This document shows positions 34,226 through 43,356 of a stretch of 64,000 nucleotides of DNA, one piece after another; position 1 is the stretch's first letter; each line of letters starts with the position of its first letter. Origin of the DNA: DATARH01 sp963778385 (GTDB lineage: Bacteria > Pseudomonadota > Alphaproteobacteria > ATCC43930 > CGMCC-115725); assembly GCA_963778385.1 (NCBI GenBank), contig CAVZUA010000008.1, forward strand, positions 468,000 to 531,999, read 5' to 3'. The position numbers and the translations under genes were made by a program. The notes beneath the pieces are model-generated. The model searched no databases. It had not been told where the DNA came from and was given only the letters and a program-made list of their open reading frames with translations.

Positions 34226-36649
34226 CTAGATGGTGCGGAGCCTGAGCTGCTGGTTGAGGCTCTTGGCGATCATGTTGGCGAAGTCTCGAGAAGCGTTTTG
34301 GTCGAGGTAGTAGCCGCCGTTGATGTTGACGACGATGCCGCCGAGCCCGCCGCGCGCGCCTCCGGACAGCGGCACGACGGCCTCGGGTCCAGCCTCGCCG
34401 ATGAGTGCGATCGTCGGCCCGGTTACGATGCCGCCAGAGGCAAAATGGGGAATAGTAAATGCGCTCAGACCAGTGGCTTTGGCGCCCGCTCCGATGACGG
34501 TGTTGATGCCTGAAATTACCGTGTTTCCAAATCCGCCGGTGATCGAGCCGATCACCTTGTTTGCCTCGTTCGCCAACTTTTGAAAGTAGCCGATAATCTT
34601 TGTGATAATCGCGTCCACGAAGGATGCGATGTCGTTCCAAATCTGTTTGAAGAAATCCCTGAATGACTGCCAGACGGCTTTCCACCAAGCTGCAAGTTCC
34701 GTCACTGGTCCTTCAACGGCATCGCGAACCGAAGCCGCGGCCGCTGTCACGTTGCTGGTAATCGCGGTCCATACATCGGATACGACTTGCGAAATCGCTG
34801 TCCAGGCAGCGGTCCACCAAGCTGACAGTAGCCTCATGGCTGCCGTTATGTTTTGCGTCACGAACCGCATCGCCATCGTGACCGCCGTTCTTATGTCATT
34901 CCATACAGCGTCCAGGAACGACAAAAGTGCCTGCCATTGTTTGCGCCATTGCGGGTCGAGAGCGTTGAGATTTACCAGAATCGCGCCGACGATCAAGTTT
35001 ATGTCGGTCGTGATCAGCTTCAACAATCCGTTCCACACCGCCCCGGCAACGGCTGTCAGCTTCTGCCAAACTCGCACAATTTCATCGGCCGCGATCCCGG
35101 CCGTTTTCTTGATTTCACTCCACGCGGCATTCGCATCGTTCTTTATCTGCGTCCAGTGGTTATACAAAAAGACGGCGAGCGTACCGATGCCGGGAAGAAG
35201 GATCTGAATGATCTCTTGCCAATGCGCTTTGACGTAACCGACAACAGCAGCCCAGGCATCCGCAGTGAATTTTTTGATCTTGTCCCAATTTTCGTAGATG
35301 ACGATCCCAAGCGCCACAACCGCGCCGATCACAAGGGCAATGACGGCGATCCAACCGAAGAGCGCCAGTGCACCGATGCCGAAGACTGCGGCTACCGTGC
35401 CGACGGTTGAAAGAAGTGTGCCGAAGATTACGAGGAGTGGGCCGATCGCTGCCACGAGCGCGAGAACGACAACAATAGCGGTTCGTATGGGAGCCGGTAT
35501 CTTTGAGAAAATTGCTGCCACATCGGAGGCCGCGCGTGCGATGAACTGCAAGGCCGCCGCCACCATTGGCATTATCGTGCCGCCGAGATCGATGAGCGTT
35601 GTCTGAATCTGAGCCATCGCCTCATTGAGTTTGTAGAGATTGGTTTCGTGGGTCGCCGCTACCTTCTCTTGGAAGGTGTCAGCGCTTTGCCCGATCGCGT
35701 CGAATTTGGTCTTGAGACGGTCGCTCTGCTGCACGAGCGTGAGGATTGCCGCACTGGAGCGGCCTCCGCCGAATGCTTCGGAGAGGATCGCTGCCTGCTC
35801 GGTCGCGCTCTTGCCGCTGTTCTCCAGGTGGGCTTTGAGATCGTCTACAGCAGTCACGAGGCCATTGGGGCCGCGCATGTCATTGGCGAGCTGGTACGCG
35901 CTAAGACCGATTTCGGCGAGCGCGTCCTTCGCTTTCTGCGTCGGTGCCGCGATGAGACTGAAGGTCATGCGCAGGCGTGTTGCGCTTTCGTCGGCGCGCA
36001 TACCGTTGTCGGTGAGTGTCGCCAGCGCAGCTCCTACATCCTGGAGCGTAAGGCCGAAGTTTTTTGCGGCAGGCAAGATGCCCGTGCCGAGCGCGGCAAC
36101 CATGTCATCCATGCGCATGTTGCCCTGCCCGATCGTTGCGTCGAGCAAGCCCATCGCCTTGCTGTAATCCTCGGTTCCTTTGATGCCGGTAACGATCGCC
36201 GCGCCGAGCGCGTTCGTGACACCTTCCATATCGGCCAAGCCGAGGTCGGCCGCTTGCGCGGAGGTGCGCAGCGCGTCGATCGCTTCTTTACCGCGCAAAC
36301 CCAGCGATTCAAGGTGATAGAGGCCTTCGGCCAGCTTGTCCGGCCCTTGCGCAGTCTCGCCGCTCCTCGAAAGGTTGAGGACCGCCGTCGTCATGGCGTC
36401 TACTTCGTTTTGTGTCGCGCCCGCCTGCGTGCGGATCAATTCCATCGACGCTTGGAATTGCGTGGCTGCGTTCGCCGCTGCATAGCCGAGCCCTACAAGC
36501 GGTACGGTCACTCCCAAAGAAAGCGACGTGCCGACGCTGCGCATGCTCTCGCCGGTCGCTTTCAAATTGGCGCCGACGCTGCGCATCGCGCTCGTCGCGT
36601 CGTCGACTAATTTAAGTACGATTGAAAGAGTGGTCGTCGAGCCTCCCAT
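34226..36649 (-). CDS. Phage tail tape measure protein
   Basis: 807 residues, intact. N-terminal MGGSTTTLSIVLKLVDDATS and the conserved tape-measure core (VTNALGAAIVTGIKGTEDYS, MDDMVAALGTGILPAAKNFG, GGRSSAAILTLVQQSDRL). Two or three hydrophobic helices follow (IRTAIVVVLALVAAIGPLLV, LALFGWIAVIALVIGAVVAL), then repeats of the WNxI type, and a Gly-rich end (GLGGIVVNINGGYYLDQNAS). Sets tail length, which suggests a non-contractile or short flexible tail of modest size. Confidence 0.95.
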   Translation of the reverse strand: MGGSTTTLSIVLKLVDDATSAMRSVGANLKATGESMRSVGTSLSLGVTVPLVGLGYAAANAATQFQASMELIRTQAGATQNEVDAMTTAVLNLSRSGETAQGPDKLAEGLYHLESLGLRGKEAIDALRTSAQAADLGLADMEGVTNALGAAIVTGIKGTEDYSKAMGLLDATIGQGNMRMDDMVAALGTGILPAAKNFGLTLQDVGAALATLTDNGMRADESATRLRMTFSLIAAPTQKAKDALAEIGLSAYQLANDMRGPNGLVTAVDDLKAHLENSGKSATEQAAILSEAFGGGRSSAAILTLVQQSDRLKTKFDAIGQSADTFQEKVAATHETNLYKLNEAMAQIQTTLIDLGGTIMPMVAAALQFIARAASDVAAIFSKIPAPIRTAIVVVLALVAAIGPLLVIFGTLLSTVGTVAAVFGIGALALFGWIAVIALVIGAVVALGIVIYENWDKIKKFTADAWAAVVGYVKAHWQEIIQILLPGIGTLAVFLYNHWTQIKNDANAAWSEIKKTAGIAADEIVRVWQKLTAVAGAVWNGLLKLITTDINLIVGAILVNLNALDPQWRKQWQALLSFLDAVWNDIRTAVTMAMRFVTQNITAAMRLLSAWWTAAWTAISQVVSDVWTAITSNVTAAAASVRDAVEGPVTELAAWWKAVWQSFRDFFKQIWNDIASFVDAIITKIIGYFQKLANEANKVIGSITGGFGNTVISGINTVIGAGAKATGLSAFTIPHFASGGIVTGPTIALIGEAGPEAVVPLSGGARGGLGGIVVNINGGYYLDQNASRDFANMIAKSLNQQLRLRTI

Positions 36650-36658
36650 ATAGCATCA

Positions 36659-36861
36659 TTATACCTTGTGATTTGCGCGCTCTCCGTCCGCTCTCAACAG
36701 TTCACATAGCATCAAAATAAAATGCGGTGGCTGATCGAGATACTCCTCATATGTCCAATGCATCTCGCGACAGATGATCGCGATGATTTGGATGGGCCAT
36801 TCTATGCCGCCGGTTGAGAAGTACCTTTGCCAGGCAGCCCTTACTTCTCCGGCGTCGTGGG
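36659..36861 (-). CDS. Tail assembly chaperone, -1 frameshift extension (T part)
   Basis: Overlaps the upstream chaperone in the -1 frame and has no start codon of its own. It encodes HDAGEVRAAWQRYFSTGG, EWPIQIIAIICREMHWTYEE and YLDQPPHFILMLCELLRADG. A classic slip heptamer (A AAC CCC) lies at 36859-36865. The fusion would be 174 residues. In most tailed phages the G/GT pair sits immediately before the tape measure gene, as here. Confidence 0.65.
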
Positions 36862-37182
36862 GTTTTGGATTTTGTTGACTTCTTTGATCACAGCGTCCTG
36901 CTCGGATGCCGGCAAGTCGAGAAGAGCATCCACTGGATTGGAGCTGTTGCCATCAACGGATACGAGCAATAGCGCAAGCGCCTTTTGCTCTTGTTCCACG
37001 ATAAATGAGCCGGGAATATCGCTGACATTGACCTTCCCGGCCTGCACATCGTCCATATTCAGCTTCATTGCAGAAAACATTGCTGCGCGTATCTCGTTCA
37101 TTTCGCGCCCGGTGAGGTAGGTGCGCAATACGATCGCCCGGCCGCCCGGTGTGGTGAACGTCGTTGTTTCTCGTTCGGCCAT
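36841..37182 (-). CDS. Tail assembly chaperone (G-like)
   Basis: 113 residues starting MAERETTTFTTPGGRAIVL; then YLTGREMNEIRAAMFSAMKL and EQEQKALALLLVSVDGNSSN, ending TTPEK. The start is the ATG in TAGGTATG, two bases after the stop of the small membrane g ene upstream. The domain pattern and position fit the G chaperone that coats the tape measure. Confidence 0.7.
   Translation of the reverse strand: MAERETTTFTTPGGRAIVLRTYLTGREMNEIRAAMFSAMKLNMDDVQAGKVNVSDIPGSFIVEQEQKALALLLVSVDGNSSNPVDALLDLPASEQDAVIKEVNKIQNPTTPEK
36859..36865 (-). promoter_or_regulatory. -1 ribosomal frameshift site
   Basis: Minus strand A AAC CCC, matching X XXY YYZ with AAC CCC in the zero frame. It is six codons before the zero-frame stop, and the -1 frame is open for 66 codons with good protein character. 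No strong downstream stem was located by eye. Confidence 0.6.
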
Positions 37183-37184
37183 AC

Positions 37185-37319
37185 CTATTTCCACCAGGCT
37201 AATCCGGCCGCTCGTAATTGGTGTCGCTGGATGAAGCGATGCGCGAGATGTACCAAGCCGAAGCCCATCCCTAAAAGCGTACTAATAAACAAACCCCCGA
37301 GAATTACGATTAGTATCAT
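37185..37319 (-). CDS. Small single-helix membrane protein
   Basis: 44 residues: MILIVILGGLFISTLLGMGF, then a basic tail RFIQRHQLRAAG ending in WWK. Its TAG lies two bases before the chaperone ATG. Too short to be certain, but coupling and composition support it. Confidence 0.5.
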   Translation of the reverse strand: MILIVILGGLFISTLLGMGFGLVHLAHRFIQRHQLRAAGLAWWK

Positions 37320-37378
37320 ATGCTGCAATTAGTACCGCGGCACGGCTAGCACGTCAAGGCGCACCCTGTGAATTGCGC

Positions 37379-38566
37379 CTAGTACGTAGAGACGGCATTT
37401 ATTAAAACCATCTTCGCGAGCAACGTATCGCTAACCGAATATACGGCTTTGAATTTGATCTGCTGGTAGACCAGGTCTTTCACTTTGAACGGTCGTCCAA
37501 GCTCCTGAAGTGTGCACTTCGGCATGTCGATATAGAGGCGCGGCGTGCTGCTGGCGCCGATCAACACATCGCTGTTCGTCATGTCGAGCCGGATAGAAAG
37601 CGGTGTCGGTCCCATAAACTGCGTCTTGAAATCGCTCTCATTTTTCCAGATTGCCTCGAATGATCCCTCGACGGAAAATTCTTTGTTGAGAAAATCCGCG
37701 GGGCTTGTGCTGCCAAGCACCTCCTGATCCTCGACGTTCGAATTGATCGTCACCTTGGCGCTCTTCAAGCGAGATGACGGCCGGGCCGAAGGTGTACGAG
37801 GTCGCGGAGCCGGTCGACGCTGCCGAGAGGTCGAAGGCCGTATCGGATACGATGGTAGCGATCGTCGTTCCCGCAGGGATATTCGTGCCAGTTACCGTCA
37901 TACCGACGCGCAAGGTGCTGGTGCTTATAGAAAGGCTGGTAACGTGCGTGGTCGTTGAGCACGTGCCCGTTGCCGTCTTAGTGCCCTGTAACCCGCGTAA
38001 TCGAGCGCAAACTTCGCCGCCATATATTGCGGGAGGAAGCGGTTCTCGCTAGTCGTCGATGGCGTGTAATCGGCGTGCGTGGCGCCGGTCAGCGCCTTGA
38101 TCGCCGCATTGAACATGATGAATTTCTTGAGCTCGGCCGTCAGTTCGAGCTTTTCAACGACGCCATTCGGGTAATTGTAGTCCTGGGCCGCGAGTGGATC
38201 GTGCAGGTAGAAGGCGAGCGACTGGTGCTGCGCGCTCTGGCCTACGGTGAAGGTGTGGGTGTAGGCGCTGTCGCTCGGGCCTGATACTCCATACCCACCG
38301 AACATCCCGTACAGGATGAGGCCGATGGTTTGGTCATGTACGTTGCCGCTGATCGAGCCCTCGGACCACTTCTTTACCTGTGAGAGATTGGTGCTGTCCT
38401 CGATGATCCCGTAGCTCTGGTCGTCGACGGCAAACTCTTTCTTTTCGTCGATCGTCAAATCGATCCAAGGCGACCAATAGGTTGCAGAGGAAGGAGCCGT
38501 CCCGCGGGTCGTCTCTTTTGCTGTACCGACTTGAATTTTACGCCCGATCCCTTTTTGGCTGGCCAT
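37379..38566 (-). CDS. Major tail tube protein, two frameshifts
   Basis: Starts MASQKGIGRKIQVGTAKETT. DQSYGIIEDSTNLSQVKKWS, GLILYGMFGGYG and NYPNGVVEKLELTAELKKFI belong to a tail tube family. After a shift near 37985 the frame holds a small domain (LRVGMTVTGTNIPAGTTIAT, ATSYTFGP), then after another near 37775 the rest (FSVEGSFEAIWKNESDFKTQ, VLIGASSTPRLYIDMPKCTL). About 395 residues in total. Confidence 0.7.
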
Positions 38567-38572
38567 ATAGTA

Positions 38573-38818
38573 TTATTGTAGCTTGTTTTTTTCCTCTTTT
38601 TCTGGAGTGCCTGTGGATTGCTCGTCGGCTTCGGTAGTAGCTTCAGTTCCACCAACGACGAGTAGCTTTTTTGTGTTGTGATAAATCGCTTCCGCTTCTT
38701 CGGTCGAAGCAGCTTCAACGAACATCGCCTCGTGCACGCCGTCGCTCGCAAAGTGAAATCCCTTCTTGCTCGGAGGCGCCTGCATCATTTTGTTTTTTGT
38801 GGGTTTGTCGAGGCTCAT
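38573..38818 (-). CDS. Phage hypothetical protein
   Basis: 81 residues: MSLDKPTKNKMMQAPPSKKG, VHEAMFVEAASTEEAEAIYH, then VVGGTEATTE and an acidic tail. Located between the tail tube and tail terminator genes, so perhaps a tail or neck accessory. VGGTE is encoded by one of the exact 14-mer repeats. Confidence 0.6.
   Translation of the reverse strand: MSLDKPTKNKMMQAPPSKKGFHFASDGVHEAMFVEAASTEEAEAIYHNTKKLLVVGGTEATTEADEQSTGTPEKEEKNKLQ
38644..38657 (-). repeat. Dispersed 14-mer, copy 3
   Basis: CGTTGGTGGAACTG on the minus strand, in the C-terminal third of the small structural gene. Exact match to the cores at 21714, 24701 and 60044. Confidence 0.7.
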
Positions 38819-39267
38819 GTTGAGTAGAGTTTACGTACCAATAAGGATAACACGAAAACGAGCAAGGTGCGGTCGCCTGTGGATACCGGACTTCCTTCAA
38901 TGGTGGCAGGAAGAACGGCAGCTTCAGCGACACCAGCGAGCGTGAAATTGCTGTCGAATTGATTGAGCGCGGCGTCCATCAAATCCTCCACATCGGTATC
39001 GGGATTGGTGAGCGCGTTGGGATCGAGCACGAAGAGCACGTCAAAGCGATACGTGCGGATGTTGGTCGCCTGGTCTTCGAAGTCGGACGCGATCCGCGGC
39101 ATGCCGACGATCGCGAAAGGGTAGCCGCCGGTCGGTTCCATTTCGAGAGGATTTGGCTTGAGGTCGATCGAGTAGAACGAATTGATGCGGCCCGCGTCTT
39201 TGAGCGCCTCCAGGTTCACCAAAATCTGTGTCTTGATCGGTTTCGCGAGCTGGTCGGTTGTGGCCAT
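38815..39267 (-). CDS. Tail terminator-like protein
   Basis: 150 residues: MATTDQLAKPIKTQILVNLE, GYPFAIVGMPRIASDFEDQA, NIRTYRFDVLFVLDPNALTN. The beta pattern and the place between HK97 gp10-like and tail tube genes fit a tail terminator (gpU-like). Coupled to the downstream gene by ATGA. Confidence 0.6.
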   Translation of the reverse strand: MATTDQLAKPIKTQILVNLEALKDAGRINSFYSIDLKPNPLEMEPTGGYPFAIVGMPRIASDFEDQATNIRTYRFDVLFVLDPNALTNPDTDVEDLMDAALNQFDSNFTLAGVAEAAVLPATIEGSPVSTGDRTLLVFVLSLLVRKLYST

Positions 39268-39270
39268 AGA

Positions 39271-39723
39271 TTACTGGGCGGCGATCTGCGCCGTTATTTT
39301 CTCAAGTGCGCCGACGAACATCGCGTCAATGTCCGGCTGCGCGGTACTGATAATTCTGCCCATGAAATCGTTGGCCTTGCTGCCGGGGTGATTGACGCGC
39401 GCCACCGGATGCGCCGCACCTGGCCAGTAAAGCGCCTTCTTGTCCTTCGGCAGGATCACATGCGGCTTGGTGCCGAATTCGACGTACGGTGCGTAGCTGG
39501 CGGTCGGAAACCATCGCAAGATCCCGGTCGTGAGCTCCGCGCGAAAGCTCTGCACCAAAAAGCCGGTGCGCCACGGAACAATGCCCTTGGTCGTGTATTT
39601 CGCGAGGATGGCCTGGGAGGCGGCGAGAGCGCGTTGCAAGATCGGGGCGGCAATCTGTGGCGCCTGTGCGAGCTTGGCGGTAAGTTGGTCGAGGCCAGCG
39701 ATCTGTACCTGAAATTCCGACAT
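39271..39723 (-). CDS. HK97 gp10-like neck protein
   Basis: 150 residues starting MSEFQVQIAGLDQLTAKLAQ. Features: QRALAASQAILAKYTTKGIV, GFLVQSFRAEL, YAPYVEFGTKPHVILPK, NHPGSKANDFMGRII. These are hallmarks of the gp10/neck family that joins the tail to the connector. Confidence 0.85.
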   Translation of the reverse strand: MSEFQVQIAGLDQLTAKLAQAPQIAAPILQRALAASQAILAKYTTKGIVPWRTGFLVQSFRAELTTGILRWFPTASYAPYVEFGTKPHVILPKDKKALYWPGAAHPVARVNHPGSKANDFMGRIISTAQPDIDAMFVGALEKITAQIAAQ

Positions 39724-39724
39724 A

Positions 39725-40837
39725 CTAGAAATTGAGCTGCCGGTACTGCCCGATTACGTCGAGGTCCTCGGCGTCCAGTTCGTTGCGGAATGAGGTGGTC
39801 GAGCCCTCCACTGAAATGCTGCTTTTGCCGCCGAGCGATCGGCGAGTAAAGCGGCGCACGACAAGATTTTCGCAGACGTTGGTGAGGTCGCCAGGGAGCC
39901 AGTGGGTGTTGTGGTCCTCGGGGTTATTCCAGTTGACCGGGTAGCCGGCGACGTAGCTGGCGCGGATCATGTTGCTCATGCCCTGCGGTATGCCGCCATA
40001 GACGCGAATTTCGCCGGAGGGATACCAGACCGTGCCGCTGATCGGATCGGTGCGCGGGTCGACCAGCTCGTATTCGTCGGCGATGAAATCGGTCCAGCTC
40101 GGGTTGCTCGGCGTCCCTGCCCTCCATTGAAAACTCGAGATCGAGAAGACCGGCGTGTTGCGGAGCAAGAGGAAGCGTTGGCGCCCATTTTCGATGGAAT
40201 AGGTGTCGTTGACATAGCTCTGCTGCACAAAGCCATTCGGCCGGCCGCACTCGTTGCCGATGTAGTTCGTCGCCCAATTGATGTAGCGGATAAGCACGCC
40301 GTCATAGGCGGTCGGCTGGTCGACCACGATGAGCGTCTGGCCGGTGTTGTCCTGCGTCGAGGCCTGGGACAGCGTGATCTGCGTCGGGCCGATGATGGCG
40401 GCGATCGTCGTGCCATTTGGGACGCCGGTGCCCATGATGACCTGGCCGACCTTGATGCTCTTGCCCTGCGGCACCGTCAGACCCGTGACGTTGGTAGAAT
40501 TGAGAGTGAGCACTGCTCCGGTGAGCGAGATGGTGAGGTTTGGATCGAACAGCAAATCTTTTACGCGCTGCAGTGTCGTGAGAGCGAAAGGCGAGAGCTG
40601 ATCAGTGATGCCGGAGACGACGTTCGTGCTGCCCTGCTTGGTGTAATCGGCGAGGAGCTGGCCGGCGTCGTAGCTGTTGACCGTCGTTATTGAGATGCCG
40701 TCGATCGTGTAATCATTGCCGACGCCGGGATTGAGGCGGATGCCGTTTGCGTATAGCGCAACCGAATTCGGCACCGGCGTAAAGGCCAGCGTGAAGCTGG
40801 TCCCTGATCCGCTGACTACTTCATTTTCGATGTCCAT
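39725..40837 (-). CDS. Head-tail adaptor/connector protein
   Basis: 370 residues from MDIENEVVSGSG. N-terminal strand-rich domain (TPVPNSVALYANGIRLNPG), a small inserted domain (VGQVIMGTGVPNGTTIAAII) also present in the tail tube, then a connector core (YINWATNYIGNECGRPNGFV, YELVDPRTDPISGTVWYPSG). The C-terminal helix ELDAEDLDVIGQYRQL is typical of gp6-like adaptors. Its TAG is one base before the neck gene. Confidence 0.7.
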   Translation of the reverse strand: MDIENEVVSGSGTSFTLAFTPVPNSVALYANGIRLNPGVGNDYTIDGISITTVNSYDAGQLLADYTKQGSTNVVSGITDQLSPFALTTLQRVKDLLFDPNLTISLTGAVLTLNSTNVTGLTVPQGKSIKVGQVIMGTGVPNGTTIAAIIGPTQITLSQASTQDNTGQTLIVVDQPTAYDGVLIRYINWATNYIGNECGRPNGFVQQSYVNDTYSIENGRQRFLLLRNTPVFSISSFQWRAGTPSNPSWTDFIADEYELVDPRTDPISGTVWYPSGEIRVYGGIPQGMSNMIRASYVAGYPVNWNNPEDHNTHWLPGDLTNVCENLVVRRFTRRSLGGKSSISVEGSTTSFRNELDAEDLDVIGQYRQLNF

Positions 40838-40854
40838 AAATTGGCGAGGTTGTG

Positions 40855-40904
40855 CCCTCGTCGCTCCAGTCGTCCGAAAAAATCGGACAACTGAAAAGCG
40901 AGGG
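40855..40904 (-). terminator. Hairpin between connector genes
   Basis: Minus strand: CCCTCG...CAGT..GTCCGA, T-run, TCGGAC..ACTG...CGAGGG. Three paired segments around a T-rich loop. It lies between the 40910 stop and the 40837 start, so it may limit or process the mRNA there. Confidence 0.4.
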
Positions 40905-40909
40905 TGCAA

Positions 40910-41427
40910 CTATGTGTTGCTGGTGCCGGTGCGAGCTGGAAGCTGAGCGCCGTTGCCAAGCGCGCCGATGAACTCTGCATAGCAGAGGATCGTCGGCGAG
41001 CTGCCGGCGGTGAATGCCGGGGTGAGCGCGATCGCGGAGATAGCGCTTGCGCCCGCCGCGGGGAGCCGCCGAGAGCGTTCGCATTGTAGAGGTTGATTCC
41101 CTCAATGCGAGCGTAGGTGTCCTGTCGCCGCCGTGTGAACGTTCAGCGTGCCGCCGATAGCGGTGCCGGTGTTATCCAGCGCCGCGCCCCAACTGGTCGA
41201 TGCCTTGTCGTTGAACTCCTGAAGAGCCCATGCAACGGTGGCCGCGTCGGGCGTCCCGGAAGCGATCTCGGCGCGTACATGCACCATGAGCGACTCGAGA
41301 CCGACCAAAACCGTGTCGAGTCGCATCGCCAGTCGACTTCCGAGCTGCCGGTGAGAGATTTGAATCGCTACGGAGCTGACTGTCGAGGATTCGCGTGATA
41401 CACGTCATCGTATGGATTGAAACGCAT
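40910..41427 (-). CDS. Phage structural hypothetical protein, three frameshifts
   Basis: Starts MRFNPYDDVYHANP, shifts at about 41380 into VAIQISHRQLGSRLAMRLDT and ESLMVHVRAEIASG. It shifts again into YARIEGINLYNANALGGS, and again into SAIALTPAFTAGSSPTILCY ending ARTGTSNT. About 170 residues. Lies between capsid and connector genes; probably a minor head or decoration protein. Confidence 0.5.
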
Positions 41428-41504
41428 AGATGATTTTTTGTTTGTGCCACTTGCGCGCCGTCGATCCGGCGGGCGCGGCGGGCGAGCCGCGTGGCCTGAA
41501 TAAA

Positions 41505-41988
41505 CTAGCCCTGGTTCGGAATGCAGATGAGCCCCACCTCGAAGCGCTGCACGGTGCCTGTACGCCCATCGGGGCATATACAGGCATCGCCAGCGTGCAA
41601 TCCCGCGTCAGCAAAGCCGGTGCGGCTTTCATTGGCGTCGGGCACTGTTGCCCCAGCTTCCTCTTTCGGAGGCGCTGGCGGTGCCGGAGGCGGCTCAACA
41701 ACGCAAATCATGCCCTCGGGCGCCTGTTGCCAGGTGCCGGTGACGCCATCTGCATTGGTGCACGGATCTCCGACCTTCGGCTGAGCATCTCCGCCTTGAG
41801 CGGCTGCTTCAGCTTTCGCCGTGGCATCCGCATAAGCGGCCTCAGCCTTCCACCGCGTCGGCCTCCGCATTTTCAGCGGCGGTGCGTTCCTTTTTGGAGC
41901 TCTGGTCGGTGAGTGCTGCCTTCAGCTCGTCGGCTTTCGCCCGAGCCTGCGCCGCAGTTTCCTGCAAAACATTCAGTTCGTCGCTCAT
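41505..41988 (-). CDS. Phage head accessory protein, one frameshift
   Basis: Starts MSDELNVLQETAAQARAKAD, a coiled coil, then shifts near 41848 into AYADATAKAEAAAQGG. The rest has two cysteine-flanked modules (GDPCTNADGVTGTWQQAPEG, GDACICPDGRTGTVQ) around a Pro-rich linker. Two similar modules suggest duplication. Located just after the major capsid protein; a decoration role is possible. Confidence 0.55.
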
Positions 41989-42054
41989 AGCGAGAAGATG
42001 TTACCGAGTAAAAGGCTGATTGAGTTCCGCGCGAGGAAAACGCGGAACCGCGGG

Positions 42055-43328
42055 TCAGCAAGCCCGATTAGAAGCGTGCGTCTTTGCCACAACCATCGCG
42101 CGCGGAAGCGTGAGCGTCAGCGCATGGCGATGCTTGTAGACAATGCCGCGCTGGTCTGCCAAGGCGATCTCCTTGCCGCCGAAGCTGCCGGATTCGAACT
42201 GACCGACGCGCATCTCGCCCTTGTCTCCGAATGCGAACGCTCGCATGTTGCCGAAGACGAGGAACGGGTTGCTCGCGCTGTCCGAGAAGCCGTTGACGCT
42301 CGAAGCGCCGACTGCCGGAAGGTGACGGTTGGTGTAGACCGGGTAGCCGAGGATCTCGCCCGCAGGCTTGATCGGGCCGCCACCGACATAATTCTCCATT
42401 GCCGCGTTCGGCTTGGCCAATCCTGCGAAAGGCAGGATGTAGTTGCCAGTTGCTGTCCTTCTGAGTGCGGAGTTTCGCCCAGACGGTGCGGTTCATGTAG
42501 AACGCTGCGCCGTCGAGCATGGATTCCTCCATGTCGCCGATCATGGCCGACGAATCGTCCATGACTGCGTAGTTGGAGAAGTTGGTCGAGCCGCGTCGGG
42601 AGCACGTAGCTCGTCACGCTCTGTGCCGGTCTCGTCCACCGTGGTGGTCGGAGGGCTAGTTGAGGATGCCGAGGAACGGATCGCCGGTGTTGGCACCGCC
42701 AACGAAGCCTTGGTAGTCAATCATGTTCGCGAGGGCTTCACCGCCGAGGGCGAGGAGCCAATCCGCGACATTGACCGAGGCATCCGCCAAGAGGTCGTTG
42801 CCGACCACGAAGGCGAGCTGCCATTTCTTGGCGATGAGCTGAGCCTGCCCGAAGGTGATGCCGGTGACGGGGCCCGGTGCGTCTACGCCGAGGTACGCTC
42901 CCTTGAGGAACGCGCCGGTGTAGTTCGGGACCGCCAACTCGTCGCTGGTCATCGTCCACTTGGCTGCCTGGCTCATGATCGTACCGACCGAAGCGGCGAT
43001 GCGCATGATGGCATCGGCGATTTCGCGCGAAACGAGATAGCCGCCGCGGTTGTCCTGCTCTTCGATCAAGGCCTCATTGGCCTTGGTGTCGACGATCGAA
43101 CTTCGCCGCGCAGCCGCCATTTTGAGCGACTTCGGCAAAGTCCTTCTTGGTCTTCTCGGTAAGACCCGTCATGTCCTTGCCAAACATCTCGCGCTGCAAG
43201 GCGAAGCGTTCTCGACGGTTTTCTGAACCTGAGTAGCGACTTCCTGCCGATAACGGCACGAGCTTCTCCTTCATCACCTCGTCAAACGCGGTGATGTGCA
43301 TTTCTTTGATTTCTTCTTTTGTAAGCAT
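42055..43328 (-). CDS. HK97-type major capsid protein, several frameshifts
   Basis: Starts MLTKEEIKEMHITAFDEVM (scaffold-like delta region). Fused frames give DNRGGYLVSREIADAIMRIA, ELAVPNYTGAFLKGAYLGVD, QLAFVVGNDLLADASVNVAD, then MLDGAAFYMNRTVWAKLRT, and ILGYPVYTNRHLPAVGASSV, ending NRAC. The order N-arm, P-domain and E-loop is that of Phage_capsid proteins. About 420 residues. At least four one-base shifts interrupt it. It self-assembles into the head after cleavage by the protease next door. Confidence 0.8.
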
Positions 43329-43356
43329 AGTAGTTGAAAGCTATCTACCGTAGTTT

